From contig JAPTOF010000003.1 in the NCBI GenBank assembly GCA_028554755.1, forward strand, positions 28,815,501 to 28,879,500: a DNA stretch of 64,000 nt. Direction: 5' to 3'. Position 1 is the first letter of the stretch. Every line of letters begins with the position of its first letter. The notes under the pieces were generated by a model. That model worked only from the letters and a program-made list of their open reading frames with translations, had not been told where the DNA came from and searched no databases. This document shows positions 13,045 through 23,300 of the stretch, in pieces. Source of the DNA: Cordia subcordata (taxonomy: Eukaryota; Streptophyta; Magnoliopsida; Boraginales; Cordiaceae). The position numbers and the translations under genes were made by a program.

Positions 13045-13146
13045 TTTTCGTGTGTGATCGTTCAGTCACTCACTCTGTGTGTATTTTGTGTGCGTTTCCA
13101 GTGTGTGTGTTCTCTCTTCGCAGAAGTGTGTTTTTTCCTTTCTTGA

Positions 13147-13160
13147 TTTATATATATAGT
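13147..13160 (-). promoter_or_regulatory. TATA box of the hnRNP U-like gene
   Basis: On the minus strand CTATATATATAAATC lies about 105-115 bases before the start codon at 13044. This implies a short leader of about 80 nt rich in GA and CA. Position and sequence fit a plant TATA element; no transcript evidence was available. Confidence 0.55.
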
Positions 13161-14099
13161 GGTGACGTCGTTTGTACATATTTCTTGTAAACCGACTTGA
13201 GAATGCCACGCGTTATTGTAATTCTTGTATAAATTTGATTTATTTTTTATTTATGTGCCTTGCTTGCAATTTTTTTTTGGTTAAGTCTATTTTTTCCCCC
13301 AAATATATTTTATGATTTCTTTTCATTTTTCTTTAATTAGGAAAAAATAATAATTGACACAAATTCTAAAATAAAAATCAAGATCTATAAAATCAGGTTT
13401 CATAAAATTTTCATTAAAAGAAATTTCACTAAACAATCAAAAAGTGATTCATAAATTCGTCTAAAAATTAATAAAATTAATAAAGGATGATCTAGACCCA
13501 CGAATACGTCATTATTTACGATATCTCGATGGTTTGTCATGTGTAAGTGCATTTATTTTCGATTGCTTGATGTTATAAATTTTCTATCATGTGTTTTTGG
13601 TTGATGAGAAAGGAAGGAATAGGCAGAAAGGGTAAGAAAAACTGAAGCACCAATAAGAAAGAAATATTCTTAGCCTCATTTGTTTAGCACATATACAAGC
13701 ACAACAAAAATTCTTTGCCTTATTTGTTTAACAGGGGAACAAGCACAATGAAAATGATGAAGCTCAATTTCATTAATACTATTCCAGGCCACTAAAGTTC
13801 AGCAAAAAGAATAAACAGTGGGTTTTTTTTTCTATACAGACTTCAACGAACGGTTAAGATAATAGTTACTTGGGGAGATCTTTCGAAAAAAAGTAAGTTC
13901 TCTGTCTTCCCTTACCTTTGTCGTGCTATGGGTTATTGACAGTGAACTTGGGGCTTGCATGACACATCCACCACCCTCCACCACTCTTGTTCAACCTAAA
14001 GGTGGTCTAGCTATCAAGAGGCATACTGGAGTGTCAATCTCCCAAGACACTGCCATTGTTGCAAAGCCACATTTCCTCCTACAAATTCAAAGAAAAAGG
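13161..14099. other. Intergenic, upstream of the hnRNP U-like gene
   Basis: AT-rich sequence with no gene recognised. The first few hundred bases are the presumed promoter of the minus-strand gene. The right end leads into the SINE. Confidence 0.5.
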
Positions 14100-14365
14100 G
14101 CCCCCAGGGGCATAGGTGAGTTGGTAAGTGGCCAGGTGATTGGGGTGGAAATACTCCGACAACGCGGGTTCGAATCCGTGTGGTGGCAGTTTCCTGCTGA
14201 AATATTGTGGGGGCTGCTGCTGGGTTCGTGACCTGTTGGTCCTCTCCCTGGCAGGGCTGCCACTCATGCACATCCCTGATTTACAGCTTACCTGGTCATG
14301 GGGCCTCTGACACAGGTGGGAAAGGGGTTCGTCTTCGGACTAACCCTTTTAAAAAAAAAAAAGAA
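14100..14365 (+). mobile_element. tRNA-derived SINE with target duplication
   Basis: The 5' part has RNA polymerase III promoter boxes: an A-box-like GTGAGTTGGTAAGTGG (about 14116-14131) and a canonical B box GGTTCGAATCC (14167-14177). The body ends in an A-rich tail (from about 14351). Direct repeats AAAGAAAAAGG flank it at 14089-14099 and 14366-14376, although their A-rich nature makes them less decisive. Cloverleaf folding fails outside the boxes, so this is a SINE and not a tRNA gene. Confidence 0.8.
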
Positions 14366-14460
14366 AAAGAAAAAGGTGCTCGACTTGCTCGTGTCAGTGG
14401 GGTGATAATGACTTGGCTTCCCAATGTCTTTGAGATCTGCTGTGTAGGTGGCCTTGGAGG

Positions 14461-15390
14461 TAGGGGTGTTCACTCATTGGAAATCCTAAATATTTTTTCC
14501 GAACTTTTAGAGTTTGGAAAAATTATATATGGAGAATAGTTAATTGGAGAAAAAAAATTGGATATGAGAAATTTTTTTAGAAAAAAAATTGGAGATTATT
14601 CAATTTATCCAAAATTAAATAGATCAACTTTTTAAAAGGCTAAATATAAACACTACACACACTTTACACATTACAAATACTACAATGACTACACGCACTA
14701 CACATATTTAACACTCTACACACATCACACAGACTGCGCCCCGGCACCCTAGCCCTGACCCTTGGGACCCCAGCAACTAGGGTTTAAGTGTCGGCTGTCA
14801 AGGCCCGGGGCGCCAAGGGCCAGATCACGGGTGGCAAGGGGCCGCCATGGAGGTGGGCGTCGGGGCTGGGAAGCGGGGCACTGCTAGAATGGGGTCCTTG
14901 GTCTCGGGGCCCAAGGGGTGGGCTAGGTCCTTAGTCTTGAGCCTCGCGCACCGTCCTCGATGTCCCGGGTTCCCGGAGGTGGACGCACAGGGCAAGGGCT
15001 CAAGCTAGGTCGTAGGGCACCAAGGGCCAGGAGCAAGGTCCCGGGGCACCCAGTCCTGGACCTGGCCCTGGCCCGGGCCGGGTCACGGGGCCAAGGGGCT
15101 GAGGCTCCAAAGCTTGAATTTTTGGCGTGACAATTAAACCATAAAAAGTTTTTTCCAGAGAAAATAAAAATAATTTATTTTTGGCGAGTGTGTGTATTTA
15201 ACTTTAAAGTATTTTTTTAAATTGGAGATCTCCATTCCCCAAGAAGTTTTGTCTAATTTCCCCATTATCCAAATTGTATTCCCCCTTGGGAAATTGTGTA
15301 AAAATTGGTGAAAATTTTTTTCTCCAAATTTATTTTGGAGAAACAATAATACTATATTTTAGACTAAATAATCTCCAATGAACAACTCCA
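14461..15390. mobile_element. hAT-type non-autonomous DNA transposon with GC-rich core
   Basis: Ends are TAGGGGTGTTCACTCATTGG and, inverted, TGGAGTTGTTCATTGG. They are flanked by an 8-bp near-perfect target duplication, CTTGGAGG (14453-14460) and CTTAGAGG (15391-15398). Subterminal parts carry inverted ATTGGAGA/TCTCCAAT words. The centre (about 14735-15105) is strongly GC-rich, with recurring CAAGGGGC and GGGCCAAGG-like words, while both arms are AT-rich. No transposase is encoded. An 8-bp duplication and TAGGG ends fit the hAT superfamily. Confidence 0.8.
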
Positions 15391-15398
15391 CTTAGAGG

Positions 15399-17025
15399 TC
15401 CAGACATTTGTTACAGACCTCAATCAATGTTAGTTCTATGTCGTGGGGGGAGAGTTGGTCCCTACACCTTCATTGTTCTCGTGTACAAGACATATGGCTT
15501 ATATTTATGCGGGTGCATGGGATGCAATTCAAATTCTCCAATCAGAAAAGTTAATCAAATCTCATTCCACAATATAAGACTAAATATAAATTTGACAACA
15601 CAGTTCATTTTTATTAAGGTCTTAACAAATTCGGGAAAAAAAATTCAATAATTTTTATAATAATAATCGTCTACCTATAAATAGGTAAGGTAACAAACAG
15701 GCGTAACATTGTACACTCTGACATGCTTAATATTCGCTCTGTTTTTGTCAATGTTGATCGGTTACATAAGTTTAAAAATGTGCATTAATTTCTCACTTCA
15801 ATTCTTTTCTCTTTCTCATTTTCCCCACTGGAGTCACGGAAATTATTAATGCTCATTATTCTCTCAGAAGTTGGAAGGCCAGTTTTCAACTTGTTGATTG
15901 GTTGATAATCAATACTTGAAACTGTAGAAGGTGATCAATATGAAAGAATAAATATTTCAATCATTTATCAATGAATACTCCATGGAAATCCAAGTATGTT
16001 ATTATTTCTCAAAAAAATTTTGTCATAGCAATGATATAAAGTCTTTATGAATCCTCGGCTCAAGCAAAATAGTTGCAGCTGGCGTTGGTAAAGTTGAAGA
16101 AAAGAGTAACACAGTCTCCCAAAGATTTAGCAAATAGGCTATACAAGTTAGCATCTTTAAAGATCAGCACTTTTGGGGTCAGTGAGTGCTCCTCACTCAA
16201 TTTGATTTTCCTGTAATCTAGGGTAGATCACAATCTTCGTATAGTATCAAGTTCTATTAGAATTAACTGCCTCTGAAATTGGAGCTACAGCAAAAGAACT
16301 TCCTTGATTCGTAAACCGAACTTCTAATGATCTTAAAACTACAAGAAATTGATTCCATGGATTCGGCCCCAAATAATATGAATCTCATTCACCGAATAGA
16401 TAATCTTTCATATACATGAAGAGCCTATATTTCGATACCTACATGGAATCAATAAAAGAAACAAGGGAAGAATTCTTCAACTTGCTAGTCAATTATCACG
16501 CCGATGCCCAAGCTCGCTCTTACGCTTGGAACAACGAGTCATATCAGGCACCAAATGATCTAATGCACTAGAATTTTGCTTCTGTTGGCAAATTTACACA
16601 CGAAACAACATGATCTACCCATCACAATGAAAACATCGAAACAACATCGTACGAAACACATAACACGTTTCAATCACGAGCTTAAGGAAAGAGATAAATT
16701 TTCATTTCGTTAACTTGATAAATTAAAAACAAAAGAGTAACCAAGAGTCATATATACACCCTGGAATCTTTATGGAAATAGAAGCGCCAGCACAGCCCTT
16801 CAACAAACTCCCTAAACTATCTCCTCGACATGTACAAACAAATACTGGCAAGCCAAATCCCATCTTCAATGAAAGAGTTGAAGAAATAAATATGGCTTGC
16901 AAAGACTGTTTCGACATGTACAAAGCAATAGAAATCTGATAAGAATCTTGACCTTATCAATTAACATTTTCTACAACAACAATCGATTCCTGTACAAAAT
17001 TAGAAATCCAAAACCATGTTTCTTC
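15399..17025. other. Intergenic and 3' flank of the F-box gene
   Basis: AT-rich, with a palindromic ACCTATAAATAGGT at about 15672-15685. No gene recognised. The right end (about 16700-17025) is the probable 3' untranslated region of the minus-strand F-box gene. Confidence 0.5.
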
Positions 17026-17880
17026 TCATATCTCTGTTTCCATTTTCATAAATAGATCTCTCCTTGGCCAGTTGTCTTCATCAGCTGAAGCAAACAAAGC
17101 CACTGAGATGTCGGCTAGCCTCTTCTGACTCAATCGAGACCTGGAGATCCTTGATTGCTTGGGAGCATTCGGTGCTTCAACCTTATTGAACACTGTCAAA
17201 TCCTCAAAATCCACTGCACTTCGAAAAGCTAGTATCTTTCTGGGTGTACTATACTCAAAATGCAATTTCTTCGCAATTAAAGTCTGTGTATTCATCAAAG
17301 TACCAAATCAAAAGACACATTCGACTAATCGTCAATTAACCAAATACCAAATTAAAAGGCACATTCGACTAATCATCAATTAACCAAAGAGTGAAAAAAA
17401 TTAAGAAAATCTCAAATAAAATGAAAGAAATGCCTTGATGTTCAATCTTACCGCTTCCCTTAGTGCTTTCGAGACATGAAATATCCTCCTCAAATCATCA
17501 TGCTCTACGCCACACAATATCCTAACCTACGTAAGGAAAAAACACAATAGACTTAAAAAATCATAAACTTAATGCACAATCCCTATAACAACTACAATAA
17601 ATACATAACGCTCAATTAAATCATACAAAAGCTAAATATAAATGAAAGTACTAACCAAGATATCTTGAGGCAAAGTCTCAAGAGCAGATGTTTGAGCACT
17701 TAATCGATCCATACTGCACTGTCTCTTCAATGGTGCTGGACTCAAATAATCGTCAAACTCCTCAATAACATTAGGCAAGGCAACCCTTTTTCTCCCAAAT
17801 GAAGTACTCCTCACTAGACCTAATCCAAACCCTTCATTTGTTCTTTGCACAGTCGAACCACATTTCTTCCGCAACGCCAT
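17026..17880 (-). CDS. F-box protein, FBS1 (F-box stress-induced 1) type
   Basis: Three coding exons on the minus strand, 17656-17880, 17452-17526 and 17026-17283, give 558 nt and 185 residues. The N-terminus MALRKKCGS, a Gly/Arg-rich stretch (GFGLGLVRS, FGRKRVALP) and SPAPLKRQCS precede a compact F-box (ALETLPQDILVRILCGVEH, about 67-105; HVSKALREATLIAKKLHF). The tail ends with a SRISRSRLSQKRLADISVALF block typical of FBS1 relatives (Arabidopsis At1g61340). Such proteins bind SKP1 in SCF ubiquitin ligases and respond to stress. The function here is inferred from the family. A leader intron (17901-18361, donor GTACGTAC) is supported by splice sites. Confidence 0.92.
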
Positions 17881-18471
17881 TTACTTTCTTTCAACAAGAT
17901 CTGATTTTTCAACCAAACAAAAAAGTTATCCCAATGAAAAAAATAACTAAAAGTAACAAATACTCAGATGTCAAAATCAAGCAAAAAATAGAGTTCTCTC
18001 TATAAAGTAGAAATCTTTTAGAAGAAATGAGTCTTTTTGCCTTATGCAATATCTTAAGCTATGTGTATATCCAAACCCAAATGAGAGTCAACTAAGATTA
18101 AAACATATCCAGATACACAAATCGAGGAAAAAATATAGTTCAACCTAAACATTTGCAATTTTTTATATGAAAAATGGAGCCATTGTACAATTGAAGTACA
18201 CAAGCCATGTGCATATACAAAACCTTGAAACCAAATGAATATTAACTAAAAACAACACATACCCAAAACCAAGCTAAAATCACCGAAATCTAATTAATTC
18301 TTGAAGCAGGAAATACTGGTGTACTATATGTATGTATATATTGTATGCAGCAAGTACGTACCTTGTTGGTGAAACCCTAAATTATAGGCAAAGCAGTAAA
18401 TTGAGATTGATGTAACGAATGTTGTGAGGAAGGAAACAAGAACCGCCCTTTCAACTATATGCACGGAATCT

Positions 18472-18481
18472 TTTTATATAC
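18472..18481 (-). promoter_or_regulatory. TATA box of the FBS1-like gene
   Basis: TATATAAAAA on the minus strand, about 110 bases before the putative leader-exon donor at 18362. Transcription would start near 18440-18450 and include a leader intron 17901-18361 before the start codon at 17880. Confidence 0.6.
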
Positions 18482-18766
18482 CCAGGTATAAAAGTTTCTT
18501 AATATAAAGGCTTTTAAAAAAGGTGTGCTGTTTAATTTTCCTTCTTTAAATCGGGGTTTTAAATTTATTTAAAGTTCAAGAGATAAATATCTAGATGGGA
18601 TATGATAAGTTTTTGAGAAAGTTTTGTGTTTTTTTTTTTTTCTTTCCTTTTTCTTCTTTGCTAGAAAGGACTCGGGTTTTTCTGAAATCTAAATTGTTTG
18701 GGGGGGGGGGGGGGGGGTTTACAAAAATATAAGGAGAAGGGTGGGAAAACTAGCCGTTGGAATGTA

Positions 18767-19171
18767 CACGTGGCGAGTGGTGAGTGGTAGGTGGAAACAA
18801 CGTGGGTGGTTCATATGACGTGGCTGATGTGGTCGGTCAAGGTAGGCTGGTCGGTCGGGTAGCTTAATTAACACGGTTTTGTGGAGGTGGACGGCTTTAA
18901 GGAGAAAATGTTAAAATGACCTAGTCTGTGATTATCTTAGTGCTTCGCGTAGCGGATAGGATGCAGACACGTGTGGGAACGTGTAATCTGACGGGTAGGA
19001 TTTGGTGAGAGGACACGTGAGAAATGGACAGTTAGATTCTCGGAGAAGGATTCTGCATATAGGTGGCTGAGAAGTATCCTATGCTATATGCTTGACGGCT
19101 GTTTTATGAGTCAAAAAGACAGATGTCCACGCGGGCCACGCCCACCTGCAATTGTGTTTTTTTTCTACGTG
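18767..19171. promoter_or_regulatory. Cluster of ACGTG (G-box/ABRE) motifs
   Basis: Seven ACGTG cores lie in about 405 bases: CACGTG at 18767-18772, 18968-18973 and 19014-19019, and ACGTG at 18800, 18818, 18979 and 19167. They sit roughly 290-690 bases upstream of the TATA box of the minus-strand F-box gene. Such clusters bind bZIP and bHLH factors and often give ABA or stress response, which suits an FBS1-type gene. The regulatory role is inferred. Confidence 0.55.
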
Positions 19172-20339
19172 TCAAAGGCCAACTTGCAATTTGCAAACTG
19201 AGGATTTTGGTTGGATCCTAATAAACTGTCAAGCACACGGTTAATCCAAAAATGTTTTTCTTTTCTTTTTCTTTTTTCTCATTTATTTTCTTTTTTGATC
19301 TCTAGTGCAATGTGTAAAATGTGCTCTTTCCTGTATTACATAATATTTTTTTACATGAATTTTCTGATTTTTTTTAATTTTTTTTTTGGCCATTAAATTG
19401 GAAAAGTAACCTCAGTTTTTTCTTACGTGGAAAGGTAATGTTTTGTGTAATATACAAGTGGATATTCTGTTGTAAAAGATTGATGAAACAAAAGCCGTCT
19501 AACTGCAGCAGCAATAGCTATTACAGAAATTAAGAAAGTGCCTCTTTTTAATCGATTAAATATGTATTTATTAATTACACGAGACTAACCTATACCCGAA
19601 GGGACAAGGTCAACGCAAAGAATTTACTATCTTGTTGATTCATTTAAAGATCTAACAGCTCACATTTTGACCATTGTATAGTATAGTCCTGCACCAAATT
19701 CCTTTTTCATTTATACGGAGTGTTCCAAAAATAAATGCGTCCATTGCAGATGATTTATCACCATTTAGTTTTTTTTACCCATCGTTTTGTCAAGCATTTA
19801 TATGACTATCATAGTTGGGCTTATCAAATACCCAAAATTTGATATTCTTAGAAGTGAACTCGTTTCAACTCTTCCAAGGGAATTTCCCATAAAAATAAAC
19901 ATCACGTAATGAGTTTGAAGGTCTTATTGACCAAGAGAAAGGTCCAAAGATCTCTTGAACAACTAAAAGAATAAAAATGTCTGGAACCGGCACGGGGTAC
20001 GGGACCTCTCGACCACACCACAAATTAATGCCTATGATAGTGACACGTGATACAACAGTGCGACTCGCATGACTTAAATAAGTGTTTGGAACTGTACGCA
20101 TCGATCTAGGGCCTACACTTGTATCATTCACAAGATTAAGGCACTAAACATGCAGATGACCTATTTTCTCACTTGAGACTTCCCAGAGCCGCAACATCGA
20201 AATGGTAAGCCCAGTATATACAGAATTGGGGAGTGTTGCTCTCCAAGCAATACCAGAATAAGGAAAAGTCAGGTACCCTAAACTGAGGTTCCCATGGTTA
20301 CATTGGCCACAAGTATCTGCAGAGTTTGCATTAGCTTCA
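19172..20339. other. Intergenic and 3' flank of the WRAP53-like gene
   Basis: AT-rich, no gene recognised. An ACGGAGTGTTCCAAAAATAA word near 19717 resembles part of a Stowaway MITE end but has no partner that I could find. The right part (about 19900-20339) follows the stop of the minus-strand WD40 gene and includes the second copy of a 55-bp tandem duplication. Confidence 0.5.
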
Positions 20340-23300
20340 TCATCTGCCATTGTTAAACGGGCCACAAGTATCTGCAGCGTTTGCATTAGCATCATCATCT
20401 GCTATTGTCGAAAAAGAGAAGCTCCATATAGACATGCAATTTTCTTCACCTACAAATGGAAAAACGCAACAGCATTAGCCCTTCCCATCCAACTCATCTA
20501 TGGACATTTCTAAGCAAACTAAATATGTCCCACAACTTCCAGTTAGCTTTTACAGCCAGAACTCTCATTACGTGACTGCAGCTTAACCCAAACAAAAGAA
20601 ACAGGGTTATAAATCACATGAGTAAGCTACATGAGGTAGCCTAAAGACTTGCGTCTTGTCATTAAAGATAGAGTAAAAGTGACAGCATATATCTCAAAAT
20701 TTATTTAATGAACACAAGTTAAAGGAAGGAATGTCAACTAAGAAGGTAGACCAAGTTCTTTAGAATTTCTTGGGAATTGCATAGTTACCACCAAGGATGA
20801 TATCCTCATTAGGGTCATCAAAGCCTCCAAATCTTCGATGACCTGACGTAGTAGCAGCCATTGGCATAAACGGATGGAAAGAGAAACCATTGACAGTATC
20901 TGCTAGGGAAAACAAGCAATGATAAGAAATAGCGCAATAAACTGAACAACGGAAGAGTTCTGCTTCAACAATGAGATGGAAGAAATTGGGTAATACCTGA
21001 CGCAGCTTGAAAGCTAGTTACCCAGTTCCCAGTTTGAAGACTGTAAATGTGAACCAAACCATCCTGGTGCAATAACCATAAAATTCTCGATATCAATGTA
21101 ATGTGACAACTTGGAGCTCTTGCCAGCTTTTAAACCTGAAATGATACCTGACCACCAGTTCCAAGATGTTGGCCAAGAGGCTCGATATCAAAATATATCC
21201 TCTGATTGGTGGTTTCTGTTGATCTGTAAAACCTGATCAACAGAAACAAGGAACAATCAGAGCCCAAAAATTCTTAGCTCTAGTTTAAGCAAATTGTGCA
21301 CCAAAAATCCAAATCTGCAATGGAAAAAGAATTACAGCAAAAGCAAGCTGAGAATTGGGGGAAATGACATCCCCAGATTCACCTGCCCATGTAAATATTT
21401 AGCAAGTTCTCCTCAGTTCCAGAGTCTATGCAACACTCAATTTTAGGACCCCAAAGTGTTGATAACTTTGTAAATGAAATTTTTTTGTCTAAGAGAAGTC
21501 AACCCAAGGAATAGACAGCCTAATTTTCAAATGAACTAGAAATTACACTAGAGCAGTATCTGTAAAAATGAGATTGCCCCTTGCCCAGAGCATATTCAAA
21601 AGAATACAGTTGCTCACTTATCAGGTAAAAAAGGAAAAAGCAGTATACATTTAACTGATACCTTCTCTTTTTCCATAGGAAAACATATTAGCAATAATGA
21701 TAAGCAATGCCATATGAGAAATATCTTGTCATTTTAATTAGGTTGTAACTCATCATGGCAGACTTACTTGTACACTATATCAACAGCCTTGCGGACATCC
21801 CAGCATAGAATATAAGGATCCTACAACAAGGATGAGGCAAAGAGTTGTCCAAAATATATTAGAAAGAAAAGATACAAATTGTAAGTAAGAAACAGCTGGA
21901 AGTTAACGAGATCAAAGGAATGAAATTGAAGGAGCAATTATGCCTGTCCTCCCAGCCTATAGAGTACCAACATGGAGCACATAACAAAAGATTTAGTATG
22001 TCCATATTTAACAAGATCAATGCAAATTCTGTTTCAGATCTTCACTACTGGGGTTAATAAACAACACTTTAATGTATTATAAACAGTTCAAGATCAATCA
22101 ACATGAAACCAATCACTCTCAATTTTGAACATACATAATTCCAAAAGTACTTTTGAGGGAAAAAGGTGCTTAGCCTCAGTACATGATCATGATATTTGTT
22201 GAATGCTAATATCATAATTGTTACTAGCTGTTGAATTTTAAATTATTTAAATTTTTTGACGAGTCTCATTGGTCTATCTATCACTATGCACTTCTTATAT
22301 AATAAGATGCTTCCTGCAATAATTTTACCATTTCATGTGGAGTGTTAGTTTTCTATGACCTCTCTTAAACTATTTTTGCATATCCGGTTCTAGTGATCCG
22401 TAGAACATTAACATGACATTTACATACTTCTGCAGTGAAGTTTAAAGACAAAGCATCACATGAACATGTTCTTAGGGTGCAAGTAAAAATCTCTTTCAGA
22501 AACAAATACATAAAACATAATAAGATTTGGGCATTTTTCCTTTGAAGTATTAAACAGAAATGCAGGTTCATTATTTTAACACCATGTGAAAATTTGAAGA
22601 CAACCAGAGACTCCAAAGTTTACCTTCCGCCCTCCAGTGTACAAATAGTTTCCATCTTTTGAAAATTGAACCTGTACAAAATATCATTGCCTGAGGAGCT
22701 ATGATTATTACCATTGACAGTATAAATAAAACAAACAATACACGATAACTTACATGAGTAACCCCACCTTCTTGGCCATGCAAGATGTACAGCGGTTCCA
22801 TATTATCTTCTCTATATATTGCAGTAGTTTGGTCATAAGAACCTGTAGCCAGCATCCCAGAATGACTAGGACAGAAAGCAATAGATGATATTATACCTGA
22901 GCAAAAGACAACCATTCTCATGTCATTCAAACCCACAGGTCCAACAAGCTCAAATCTTGCCCAGTCAAAAATTAAGAAAGTGAGGGTACAAATATTTATA
23001 TATTTAATCGTTACTTCTACATTCACATGTACTGATAAATATTGGACTAATGATTATAGACCCAACTACCATGCACAATTGAAGATGTTACTATAGCATG
23101 ACCAGTAGTCACACCTTTTGGTCCAAATATCAACATATATATATTTAATTGCAACTTCTACATTCACATGTACTGATAAATATTGGATTAACAATTATAG
23201 ACATGACTACCATGCACAACTGAAGATGCTACTATAGCATGATTGTAACACTTTGGACCAAATGTCACTCTACTTCCAGAACCATTAGAATTGCCCTTTT

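Noticed and set aside
14100..14200. A tRNA gene at the GGTTCGAATCC box
   Set aside because: No cloverleaf forms around it. An A-rich tail and flanking repeats show a SINE.
19712..19745. Possible Stowaway MITE end (ACGGAGTGTTCC)
   Set aside because: No matching inverted partner or TA duplication was found nearby.
20144..20398. An 84-codon minus-strand frame looking like a separate small gene
   Set aside because: It overlaps the last exon of the WRAP53-like gene in another frame and is opened by the 55-bp tandem duplication. No independent motif is present.
20760..20789. WRAP53-like protein ending at 20760 by reading through exon 13
   Set aside because: It gives a poor end (NYAIPKKF), while splicing at GTAACT to 20449 restores the conserved ENCMSIWSFSFS strand in frame.
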